From the NCBI RefSeq assembly GCF_007565055.1, contig NC_044554.1, positions 137,825,463 through 137,889,462 on the forward strand: 64,000 nucleotides of DNA, written 5' to 3'. Each line of letters opens with the position of its first letter. Position 1 is the first letter of the stretch. This document shows positions 1-10,646 of this stretch, piece after piece. A program made the translations under genes and the position numbers. The DNA is from Rhinopithecus roxellana (taxonomy: Eukaryota; Chordata; Mammalia; Primates; Cercopithecidae). Below the pieces are notes generated by a model that was given only the letters and a program-made list of their open reading frames with translations, ran no database searches and was not told where the DNA came from.

Positions 1-664
1 AGCCCTATAGGGAAGATGCAAAGTTGCTTTAGAGACACCTGGTTAAGTATTCAGGTTCCTCGGGCAGTGGGCAGGACCATAGAGCTCCCAATGACCAACT
101 AGGATGGGTAGAGAAAACCATCAGGTGCAGACAGGGATAGTCATGTCTGAGCTAAGCCTCTCCTTGTGGGGGCTTGGGGGAGGCTTGCTGCAGCTGCTGT
201 GAAGGATGGAGGTGTATTTCCCAGTCCAGTGGAGTTATATTCCCAAGGCAGATTATGGCTGCCTCTACTGAGTCATACAGATCACCAGGGAAGTGGAGGA
301 AAGCCAGCAGTCACAGGCCTCACCCCACTCCCATGCAGCCCACAGTCCTAAAGGCCAGTCTCACTCCTACTATGCCCCTCAACAGCATCAAGTTTATTTC
401 CAGGCAGCCAGTGACCAGGGCTGAGAACTTGCTCCAGATGACGATCTCCTTATTGAAAAAGCAAGTGGACTCACAGTTTTTTGGCATCTCAGGGAGTCTG
501 CAGCAATGATCCAATTCCTTCAAAGGGTCTGTGGATTCTCTTGGCTTTCCTGGTATGTTCCTGCAGTAGTTATTGGAGCAAAAGTTCATAATGTGAGTCT
601 CCACACACTGCTGTATCCATTTAAGTGGAAGCTGCAAGCTAGTCCTGCTTCCCGTCTGCCATCT
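1..664 (-). mobile_element. L1 5' UTR, partial, runs off the window start
   Basis: Read on the minus strand, the segment starts near 664 with an 'aagatggcagac' motif typical of a LINE-1 5' end. It continues through sequence resembling older primate L1 5' UTRs (L1PB/L1MA type). It leaves the window at base 1, so the body of the element is not seen. The reading frames on both strands here are incidental to the 5' UTR. The 5' end abuts an MLT1 LTR, which it appears to interrupt. Family level is fairly sure; the subfamily is a guess. Confidence 0.7.
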
Positions 665-665
665 T

Positions 666-785
666 AATCTGTCTTGGGTTTTCAATGTGACCTTATTTGG
701 AAATAAGGTCTTTACGGAGGTAAGCAAGTTAAAATGAGGTCATTAGAATGGGTCTTACTTCAATATGACTAGTGTTCTCATAAAA
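666..785 (+). mobile_element. MLT1 LTR (ERVL-MaLR), left fragment
   Basis: The stretch 'gaccttatttggaaataaggtcttta', followed by 'gaggtcattag' and 'ccaatatgact'-like motifs, is characteristic of MLT1 LTRs. The right part of the same LTR resumes at 4461, after a 3.7-kb L1. It is truncated on the left by the L1 5' end at 664. Confidence 0.8.
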
Positions 786-3700
786 AGGAGAAAGATGGCA
801 AGATGGACAACTAGAAGCCCCTAGTTCTTGTTCCCCCTCACAAAGACAGTCAGAAAAACAAAGCACTAGCTTTTAACAAAAGTAACTGAAAGCACCAGAG
901 TGCATCAGAAAAGTAACAGAAATGCTGTTAAGTACAAAAAGTCAGGATGACCACACAGAGAACAGAAGGAAACACCAGACTTCCACCACCCTGTCCTCAA
1001 CCAAAATCAGCTAGGAAGCAGGAGGAACTTGTCCCTGTGGTGAGGAGGTAAGCAAGAAGATCCCAGCAACGCCCATCAACACCTTGGGCACTGACAGACC
1101 TAATCACTAGGGACCTCTGCAGTCCTCGCAGGCACTAAACCGAGCTGAAGGATCTGCCTGGAGTCCACAAAGCTGTGCTCTCCTCAGAAAAGGAGCCAAC
1201 ACTGTGCCCCCCTCAAAAAGAAGCCAACACTGTGCCCTGTTCCCTATGGTCCATGTGGCTACTAAGCCATATAATCGTGCAACTGAGGGTGAGTAGCCAT
1301 GGCTTCTCTTCATCCCTGAGGCTAAGCCACCTCTGTACTAGCCCCAGCCTCATGACCCGACATCCCCAAGCTGAGCTGCAAACAGCTGCAACACCCTTCT
1401 CTATGTGACCAAGAGGAAGTAGAGTCATTGCACCTATGCTTCTCCACTCCCTTAGGCTAAAAAATGAAACAGAACCTTGACTACTGGAAAAACAGTACCT
1501 TGACCACTCAGAGTATTCATGCCTTCCCATTGCCTAGGTTAAAGCAGTCCCCTGCATATCAGGAAATGGTCCTTTGGCTACACACAGTGGTCATGCAACA
1601 ATGTACCTATGCAGAAGCAGTGCCCTGTATCTGAGGGAAACTGTGCCTGGGTCATACAGAACAGTCATAACCCCCTGCCTGAATGAAAGCAGCACATCGA
1701 CCCATGGGAAATTGATGATCTGGTTAAGGTGAGCAGCTATGCATCCCAAGGTTAAGCTGACATAGTACCTCACATCCCAGGGAAACAAGCATTAGCTGAG
1801 TCAAAACACCCTGCCCTACAGGCCAAACAGTTCTAATACCCTGCTTCACTGAGGTTGGACTACTTCCCCTAGAGTCTGAGTTGCTGAGACACGGCTCTCC
1901 CTGGGGAGTGGAGTTATTGTAATGATGTGTTCCTATGCTCTTAGGGCACAAATGACAGTGGTTCTCCATGATTCTGAAGTACTTGCTGCCCCTTACCTGG
2001 CTTCAGAGTCTAGAATCTTGTTAAGCTGCACCATGTCAAGGTCAAGAGGCACTACTATAGTGTGTCTCATCCCCTAAGATCTAAGTTGCCATTGAGCCCT
2101 ATCAAAAAGCATTTGATAACATTCAACCTCCCTTCATGATAAAACTCTCAAGAAGTTAGGCATAAAAGTAACATATCTCAACATAATAAAGGCAATATAT
2201 AACCCATAGTCAACGTTATACCTAATGGGGAAGAGTTGATAGCTTTTCCTCTAAGATCTGGAATGAGACAAGAATGCCCACTTTTACACTTGTATTCAAC
2301 ATAGGACTGGAAGTCCAAGCCAGAGCAATCAGGTAAGATAAAGAAATAAAATCCATCCAAATTGGAAAGGAAGAAATCAAATTGTCACTATCTGCAGACA
2401 ATGTAATCTAATAGAGAGAAAACCCTTAAAAGCTCCCCCAAAACTCTTACAATAAAGGAATTCAGTAAAGTTGCAGGATATGAAATCAATGTACAACAAT
2501 TAGTAATATTTCTATACAGCAACAACAAATTATCTGAAAAAGAAATCAATAAACCAATCTCACTTAATAGCTACCAGAAAAAAAAAAAAACACATAAGAA
2601 TTAATTTAACCAAGGAGATAAAAGATCCCTAGAAGGAAAAGTATAAAACACTAATGAAAGAAATTGAAGAGGACAAACAGAAAAGGAAAGATATTCCATG
2701 TTCATGAACTTGAATAATTAATATTATGAAAATTACCATACTACCAAGAGCAAGCTACAGATTCAATGCAATATCTGTCAAAATACCAATGGCATTCTTC
2801 ACAGAAATAGAAAAAGACAATCCTAAAATTTATATGGAAATACAAAAGACCTCAACTAGCTAAAGAAATCCTGAGGAAAAAGAACCAAATAGGGGGCATC
2901 ATACTACTTGCCTTTAAAATAAAATACAAAGCTATAATAAGCAAAACAGCATGGTACTGGCATAAAAACAGATAAATAGACCAATGGAACAGAATAGAGA
3001 ACCCCAAAATAAATCCACATATTTACAGTTAATTGATTTTCTACAAAAGGATCAAGATTATTCATTGGGTAAGGGACAGTCAATAAATAGTGCTGGGAAA
3101 ATTGAATATCTATATACAGAAAAATGAAACTAGGCCCCTAACTCTCACTGCATACAAAAATCAATACAAAAAATTAAAGGTTTTAGAACAAGATTTTAAA
3201 CTATACAACTAGTAGAAGAAACAGGAGAAATTCTTCAGGGCATTGGTCGAGGCAAAGATTTATGGCTAAGACCTCAAAAGCATAGGCAACCGAAGCAAAA
3301 ATAGGCAAAAGGAAGGACATCAAACTAAAAAGCTTATGCACCACAAAGGAAAGAAAGAATTAACAGAGTGAAGAGACAACCTGCAGAATGGGAGAAAATA
3401 TTTTCAAACTATTCATCCAAAAAGGGATTAATATCCATCATATTCAAGAAACTCAAGTCAATAGCTAAAAAGTAAACAATCCAATTTAAAAATGGGCCAA
3501 AGACTAGAATAGACATCTCTCAAAAGAAGACATACAAATGGCCAACAGGTATATGAAAAAATGCTCAGCATCACCAATTATCAGAGAAATGTAAATTAAA
3601 ACTACAATGAGGTCAGAATAGCTATTATCAATAAGATAAGAAATAACAAATGGATTTCTTATAAGGATGGAAAGAAAGGGAAACTTATACACTGTTGGTG

Positions 3701-4460
3701 GAAATGTAAATTAGTACAGCCATTATAGAAAACACTATGGAGATTGCTCAGAAAAAGTAAAAACAGAACTAGCATGTGATCCAGCAATCCCACTACTGGG
3801 TATGTATCTGAAAAAATAAGGAAATCAGTAAGTCAAAGATATATCCGCCCTCCCATGTTTAGTGAATCCCTATTCACAATACCCAAAATATGGAATCAAC
3901 CTAAGTGTCTGTCAGCAGACAAATGGATAAAGAAAATGTAGTCTGTATATATACAATGGAATACTATTCAGCCATAACAAACAATAAAATTATGTCATTC
4001 ATGGCAACATGAATGTGCTTGGAAGACGTAATGTTGTGTTAAATAAACCAGGCACAAAGAAACAAATACCTCATGTTCTTACTTGATCTCATAGAACTAG
4101 AGAGTAGAATAGTGGTTACTAAAGGTGGAGACGAGTAGAGTTGACGAAGGGATAGCCAAAGGTTGGTTAACAAATACACATACTGCTAGATATGAGAAAT
4201 AATTTCTAGTGTTCTCTAATGCTATAGAGTGTCAGTAATTAACAACTATTTATTTGTATGTTTTCAAATAGCTAGAAGAGCAGATCTTGAATGTTTCCAA
4301 CAAAAAGAAATGATACATGTTTGAGGTGATGGAATTGCTAGTTACCCTGATTTGATTGTTACACATTGTATACATATATCAAAATATCACACTGTATCCC
4401 ATAAATACATACAATTATATTTCAGTTTAATATAATAAAAGCAAAAATTAAAATAAAATT
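786..4460 (+). mobile_element. L1 (L1MA/L1PB-like), internally deleted, inserted in MLT1
   Basis: An 'aagatggcaagatggac' 5' end is followed by about 1.3 kb of 5'-UTR-like sequence. At about 2105 the sequence jumps straight into the reverse-transcriptase half of ORF2 ('aaaaagcatttgata'). ORF1, the endonuclease and the start of RT are absent. The rest of ORF2 is littered with stops. The 3' UTR ends in an A-rich tail near 4440-4460. The flanks are the two halves of one MLT1 LTR, so this is an insertion. A target-site duplication is only weakly visible ('tcataaaaaggag' before, 'tcatagaacaaaggga' after). Non-functional. Confidence 0.8.
2106..4000 (+). pseudogene. L1 ORF2 remnant (RT and C-terminal part)
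   Basis: This stretch matches L1 ORF2 from within the reverse-transcriptase domain to the C-terminal region, including the familiar 'tggtactggcataaaaacagata' and 'acactgttggtgg' blocks. There is no open frame beyond about 60 codons. The FADD catalytic box is corrupted ('tctgcagacaatgtaatc' near 2391). The right edge, where the 3' UTR begins, is approximate. Confidence 0.75.
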
Positions 4461-4772
4461 CATAGAACAAAGGGAGGACATTTGGAAAAAGAGACAGACA
4501 CGAACGGATGAAAAACAATACAGACACACAGGAAGAGTGTCATATGAAGACAAAGGATGGGAGTGATGCATCTACATGCCAAGAACACCAGAGGATACCA
4601 GAAGAGAGCGTTAGGAGAAAAGCACGGAACAGTGCCTTCCCTATTGCCTTCAGAGAGGATGAGGCTCTCCTAACACGTTGACTATTGGCCTCCAGAACTT
4701 GAGACACTAAATTTCTGTTGTTATAAGCCACTAGTTTGTAGTACTTACTGCAACCCTAGGAGATACTATAAC
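4461..4772 (+). mobile_element. MLT1 LTR, right fragment
   Basis: It continues the LTR interrupted at 785. It carries 'gagtgatgcatctacatgccaag', 'ctggcctccagaactt'-like and 'aaatttctgttgttataagcca' motifs, ending with 'ccctaggagatactataac'. The polyadenylation-signal region typical of MLT1 3' ends is recognisable. No internal viral region is attached, so it is probably a solo LTR. Confidence 0.85.
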
Positions 4773-5974
4773 ATAGTTTGCAAGACTTTTTACATAAGGG
4801 ATAATATGCCAATAGAAACAAACAAAAAATGCTAGCTCCAAAATAAAGACAAATGCAAATTTTGCAAATACTAGAGATGCTGCTGTTTAGCTATAACTCT
4901 ACATAATCTTAATTCTAGTATATTCAAACTGAAACTGCTCTTTAAGGATGTCATATCCCATAGAAATAATACTAAATCTGAAGGTATGAAACCATAGACA
5001 CAAAACAATTTTTTCATCCATAGATTTTACTGTACTCTCTTACATTCTATAAAATATGTGTTTTCTTTTATGCAGAAAAATTGGATTACAATTTTCCACA
5101 GAAAAAGCTCATGTAAATCAGTGCTTTTTTTTTTCTTTTTTTAACCAATTTATCTTAGACTGTTTTTCAAAGAGAAAAGAGATCATTTGTGGTCTTATAC
5201 AGCTTGATTTGAATATTTAATAGAAACATGTCTTAATGATAATATTGATTCAAGGATACCAACACTTACAGTGAAAGACATAGACTAAGCCACATCCTAC
5301 ATATAATTTGAATCACAGTAAATGAATGCATTGTACACTATGTATTAATTATAACTATTGAGCTGGCACTAAGTACAAAATAACAAAATGAAATCGACTA
5401 AAATTTCTACTGCAGAGTAGCCCATTATGATTGAGAAACATATTTATTTCATCCTTTTTTACTATCTGAGGAAGTAAATTTATTCTTGAAGCCATAACTC
5501 CTAGCTTATTCTTATACACAATGTATAGAATCTACTTCTATAATAATTGCGAGAATGAAGAATACATTTACTTCTTTGTCTCCTACTCAAAACTACCTTC
5601 CTTCTTTCCTCTTGGAATTTGTCTTTATTTTAATAAGGTTCAAAGTAATAGATATTTCACTGATTCTTTTCTGTGTACTAACTTTATTCAGTTTTAAATT
5701 CCTCAGATATTTCAGTCTTTAGTAAAATAGAAAGTTTGAAAAAGATGATCTTTATTACACATTGTTAAAGCAAGGGTGGCCTGCAAAGTTGTATGTTGAC
5801 AGTTCCCTGGGGAAGAGAAAAGTAAGTTAATATGATTGGATCAAGGACAAGAGGAAACAAACGAAGAAGAATGTCATAACCATGGAGGCATAAAGAACAC
5901 CCATCAATGATCAGAAGTGGAAATTTGGGATCAAGGTCCCAGGCAACTGGGCCACAAATGGAGGCAATATAAAG
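4773..5974. other. AT-rich intergenic DNA, nothing recognised
   Basis: I found no open frame of note, no recognisable repeat and no RNA gene here. Confidence 0.5.
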
Positions 5975-6175
5975 GATGTGGCTAAGTACACAGATTATTA
6001 TATAGAGTCAAACCACTTTCACTGGTTTTTTCATTTAGTAGCTGTGTGGTCTTGAACATCAGTTTTTCTCATCAAAGAAACACAGTAATATAATCTGCCT
6101 AATTAGTTTATGATAGGGATAAAGTGAGATGACCTCTTTAATGCTCCTGGCACAGTATTTGTGTGGTGCATCCTA
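5975..6175 (+). mobile_element. MIR SINE
   Basis: The order of motifs fits the MIR core: 'tagtagctgtgtggtcttg', then 'atagggataaagtgagatgac', then 'ctcctggcacagtatttg'. It is strongly diverged, as expected for a mammal-wide old SINE. Confidence 0.65.
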
Positions 6176-6509
6176 AGGGTGATAACAGCCAGCAGTTAGT
6201 AAAGAATGGTAGCTGTGGTAAGGCAGACAAGCCTGACCCATTAAGTGGCAAAACTCATCTTAGAATTATTCTCTGTATTCTTTTTCCTTTTTAATTGAGC
6301 TGATAAGCTGGATATCCTCTCTTTATGTCAATTGGGACAAAATATTCATGATTTCTATGCCTTTATTGATTATATTTTCATCCATACTCAAGGCTTTAAA
6401 AATATCAATAGCTTGATAGCTCTGAAATTTTTATCTTCAGCCCTGATATTTCTTCTTGAATGTATATTCAGCTGCCTACTCAGTTTATCCATTTGCAGGT
6501 CTACAGACC

Positions 6510-6992
6510 TTTAAGTTTCCCTGTGATCCTCACATCCTGGTTTTCATGGCCTTGTGGAATCTGCCACCCACCACCCCCAACTACCCAATTCTCAAGTGTG
6601 GTCAGGACTTGTGACTTGAATATGTGGGAAGATAATGGAAAGTCACTCCTGTAATTGTGTTACATTATGTAAAACTCCATCTTGCTAGCTGATATTTCGT
6701 GGAGTCTCGCTGTCCTTTCTGGCCTTAAAGAAGCAGGCTTCCAGAAATCATAAGGCTGCAAAGAAAGGAAGACTACTGATAAATGGCTTGAGTGCACTTG
6801 GAAGCAGATCCCTTCCCCATTAAGCCTCCAGATAAGAACCCAGCTGGCTGATACCTTGTTTGTAGGCTTGCAAATAATTCAACTAAGTCCTGCCCAGATT
6901 CCAGCCCCACAGAAACTGGGAGATATTAATTTTGTGTGGTTTTAAGATGCCAAGTTTGTGGTAATTTGTTATGCAGCATAGTAAACAAATAC
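6510..6992 (+). mobile_element. MLT1-type solo LTR (ERVL-MaLR)
   Basis: Motifs in MaLR order include 'gtcactcctgtaattgtgttacat', 'actccatcttgctagc', 'cttggaagcagatcc', 'ccccacagaaactgggaga' and a 3' end 'gtggttttaagatgccaagtttgtggtaatttgttatgcagcatagtaaacaaatac'-like block. No internal region adjoins it. The left boundary is approximate. Confidence 0.75.
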
Positions 6993-7204
6993 CAGAATTT
7001 AATAGGCATCTTCTCACAAATGTATCATGTCCGACATAGAGCACTGATTCCCCCTGCACTCAAATATGTATCTCATCTGATGTTCTCTGAGTTAGGTGGC
7101 CCCACCATTCACCCAGCTGATTAGGTAAAATATTTTAGAACATTTGGAGCTTGGTGGTCCAAATAATCTGGCCGACTCTTACTTCATATCCTACCTCTCC
7201 CCTT

Positions 7205-7570
7205 CTTGTTCATTTTTCTCCAGTCACAATGATCATCTTGCTGTTTCTTGAACACACAAAGCAAATTCTTTATTATAGTCATATAATTTGCTGTCCCTTT
7301 GCTGTCCTTTCTGTCTGAAATTACTTTTCCTTAAATATTCTCATGATTTGTTTTATTTTTTATTCAAATCACTTTATCTCCTCATGGAAGTCTTTTATGA
7401 ATGATCTATTAAAGTAGAAAATTATATGACTCCCATTTCATTTATGTTGGCTTAGTTCTTTAAAAATAATGCTTATTAAAACTGTCATTCATATCATTTG
7501 CTTTTCTACTTACATTGTCATCTCATGAGAATATAAGCTATATGATGCTAGATAACTTATTGATTTTGTT
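7205..7570 (+). mobile_element. LINE2 (L2) 3' fragment
   Basis: 'cagtcacaatgatcatcttgctgtttcttgaacacacaaagca', then 'tttgctgtcctttctgtctgaaatt', and finally 'catctcatgagaatataagct' follow the order of the L2 3' region. Divergence is high. Confidence 0.75.
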
Positions 7571-7973
7571 ATGTCCATATTCTAAAACAAAACGAGAGGA
7601 GTTGATCAATTTGGCATAAAATTGCATGCAGTTGCAATCATTTGGAATTCTTCTAGAAAAGACATTCTATCACAATGTTTTAGAAGTTCAAGTTACCTCA
7701 GGGAAGAGTACATTTCAAATGTTTATTAAATATGTAATGCCAACCAATCATGAGACTATATTCTGTCTTCATCTTTTTATATTCTGTTTTGAGAAATGAT
7801 TTAAATGAATTATCCCCCAAAAGTAATAATTATCCCAAGCTGCAACTCTTAATTGCTCTGCCAGTTATACCTTAGCAATCATTTTTAACTATTGTGTATA
7901 TAATGCAAAGAAATGAAAAACAATGTGTCCAAAAAGTAAAATAACTTATTCCCAAGTATGTTAACAGTGAGCC

Positions 7974-8028
7974 TTAAAGTCAGATCTGTAACGTTATTGG
8001 ACGTTAAAGTCAGATCTGTAACGTTATT
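7974..8028 (+). repeat. Two-copy 25-bp direct repeat, period 30
   Basis: The 25-base unit starting 'ttaaagtcagatctgtaac' occurs at 7974-7998 and, without mismatch, at 8004-8028. It is a local tandem duplication in otherwise unique DNA. Confidence 0.95.
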
Positions 8029-8867
8029 CAACAGAGGCCAGAGACTGTGTTCACTGGAGATCTGCCTGGGGTGACTCAATCCATCATACTGCCATTGTTT
8101 GACAGTCACAGAAAAGAGGAAATACCTAGGAACTATGAATGAATTTACTAACGATTCATAGCAATTTGCAGAATGTTGTATTTGGCACATTGTCTTCACA
8201 TAATTCCTTATATTACAATAAAAGGAAGCTGCTTTCTATGTCATTGATATTTTATACAATTTTGCTAATAGACTGGAGTAATGTGCTAATAAGTTGAATC
8301 AAATAATTATTTCTTCTCTTGTCTGAGTCAGTTCTTTGCTGCTGGAGGAATGGACAGCCCAAATGATTGATAACAGAATCCACAACCTTTCACCTCCAAG
8401 TCACCAGTTTGAACCCAAGCTAGTTGAGCAATGAGAGACATTTGTTTCCATTGGCAACTCATCAGAGTCTTGCATGAAATGAATGGCTAGTCTCTCTTTG
8501 CTTGCTGGACCTGAAATGACAGTTACTTGCAATGATAAATATATTGTGCTGTGAGTAAAGACCTAGATTATCATTATCCTAACATTCTTTTCCAAGGTTC
8601 TAAAGTTAATATATGAGATTGGTTGGTATTCAACTTCTGACTAGAATTTTACTCTCTGAGGCAAATTTGTATTGTTCCCAATGTTCTCAACATCAAATGT
8701 TATTTTTCACTTTTAATGAGTAAAAGAAATGTAGTTTAGCAATAAACCAAATATTCATATGATAAGTGAAGTTTTGCCTTAGATTTTTTTTTTCATTTCA
8801 CAAAAGTTCGGGTGTCACATTTAGAAAATTTAAATCGATGTTATATGTATTTTTTAATTTCCCCAAT
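8029..8867. other. AT-rich intergenic DNA
   Basis: There is no gene and no confidently recognised repeat. A block around 8370-8420 (starting 'ccacaacctttcacctccaa') has the look of an old dispersed repeat, but I cannot name it. Confidence 0.4.
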
Positions 8868-9385
8868 TTATTTACTTTTATCATTTTTTAACTGTTGTTT
8901 TCAGTTCAAGTGTACATGTGCAGATTTGTTACATAGGTAAACCCTTTGTCATGGATGTTTGTTGTACAGATTGTTTCATCTCCCAGGTACTAAGCAAAGT
9001 ATCCAATAGTTATTTTTTCTGTTCTTCTTCCTCCTCCCACTGCCCACTCTCATGTAGGCCCAGTGTCTGTTGTTCACTTCTTTATGTTTATGAGTTCTTA
9101 TCATTTAGCTCCCACTTATAAGTGAGAACATGCAGTATTTTTCTTCTGGTCCTGCATTAGTTTGCTAAGAATAATGGCCTCTAGCTCCGTCTGTGTTCCC
9201 ACAAAAGACATGACCTTGTTCTTTTTATAGCTGCATAGTATATTCCGTGTTGTATATGTACCACATTTTATGTACTTAATCTGTCACCGATGGGCATTTA
9301 GGTTGATTCCATGTCATTGCTGTTGTGAACAGTGCTTCAATGAACATTCATGTGCATGTGTCTTTGTGGTAGAATGATTTATATT
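8868..9385 (-). mobile_element. L1 3' end fragment (older primate L1)
   Basis: On the minus strand this is an L1 3' UTR plus the end of ORF2. The plus strand shows the reversed landmarks 'gtacatgtgcagatttgttacataggtaaa', 'ctcccacttataagtgagaacatgcag' and 'gcatagtatattcc'. It stops near 9385, where a second L1 3' end begins. Confidence 0.85.
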
Positions 9386-10185
9386 CTAATATTTATATAT
9401 ATTTCAATAATTTGGGGGGTACAGGTGGTTTATGGTTAAATGGATACATTCTTTGGTGGTGATTTTTGAGACTTTGCAGCACCCATCACCCAAGCAGTGT
9501 ACACTGTACCCAATATGTAGCCTTTTATCCCTCACCCCTCCCACTCTTCCCTCAAGTCCCCAAAGTTCATTATAGCATTTTAATGCATATATGCATCCTC
9601 ATGGTTTAGCTCCCACTTATGAGTGAGAACATATAGTATTTGTTTTTCCATTCCTGAGCTGCTTTACTTAGAATAATGACCTCCAGTTGCATCCAAGTTG
9701 CTGCAATGGCCATTATTTCATTCTGCTTTATGGCTAAGTAGTATTCCATGGTACATCTTTACCACAGTTTCTTTCTTCACTGATTCATCCATGGGCATTT
9801 AGGTAGGTTCCATATTTTTGTAATTGTTAACTATGCCACTGTAAACATGTGTGTGCATGTGCCTTTTTCATATAAAGACTTCTTTTCCTGTGGGGAGATA
9901 ACCAGTAGTGGAATTGCTGGATCAAATGGGAGTTTTACTTTCAGTTCTTGAAGGAGTCTCCATGCTCTTTTCCATAGTGGTTGTACTAGTTTACATTCCC
10001 ACCAGCAGTGGCAAAGCATTCCATTTTCACCAATTCCACACCAACTTATATTCTTTTTGGAGGTTTTATTTATGACCATTCTTGCAGGAGTAAGTTGGTA
10101 TCTCATTGTGGTTTTAACTTGCATTTTCCTGATGATTAGTGATGTTAAACTTCTTTCATATACGTTTATTGCCTGTTTACATGTC
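9386..10185 (-). mobile_element. L1 3' fragment of a second, L1PB/L1MA-like copy
   Basis: The 3' UTR variant 'gggggtacaggtggtttatggtta' differs from the preceding copy, so this is a separate element. It extends leftward in L1 order into the ORF2 C-terminal region; the plus strand shows reversed 'ggtatctcattgtggttttaacttgcatttt' near 10100. It is cut off by a 27-base T run at 10186, the poly-A tail of the next L1. Confidence 0.8.
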
Positions 10186-10396
10186 TTTTTTTTTTTTTTT
10201 TTTTTTTTTTTTGCCTCTGTACTGAAATTTTTATTTTGTTTTTAAGCTTTTTTGAACCTGTAAATTCAGTTTATTTTCCACAAGTTATTGGGGTACAGGT
10301 GGCATTTGGTTAAATGAGTAAGTTCTTTATTGGAGATGTGTGAGATTTTGGTGCACCCATCAACCAAGCACTATACACTGCACGATATTTGTAGTC
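10186..10396 (-). mobile_element. Short L1 3' end with 27-nt tail
   Basis: A T27 run (10186-10212) is followed by another reversed L1 3' UTR ('attggggtacaggtggcatttggtta', 'ttggtgcacccatcaaccaagc'). Only about 185 bp remain before the next tail at 10397. It is either a 5'-truncated insertion or one cut by the next L1. Confidence 0.7.
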
Positions 10397-10646
10397 TTTT
10401 TTTTTTCATTGATGAGAAATTTATTTTATTTTTTTAATTATACTTTAAGTTCTGGGATACATGTGCAGAATGTGCAGGTTTGTTACATAGATAATACACA
10501 TGCCATGGTGGTTTGCTGCACACATCAACCCGTCAACTACATTAGGTATTTCTCCTAACGCTATACCTCCCCTAGCTCCCCCAGCCACCCTGCAGTGGAC
10601 CCCGGTGTGCGATGTTCCCTTCCCTGTGTCCATGTGTTCTCAATGT

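Noticed and set aside
7974..8028. CRISPR-like direct repeats
   Set aside because: Only two copies with a 5-bp gap, in vertebrate DNA; a local duplication.
8340..8460. tRNA-like or SINE-like block ('accagtttgaaccc')
   Set aside because: A short resemblance to a B box in reverse; no matching A box or cloverleaf could be drawn.
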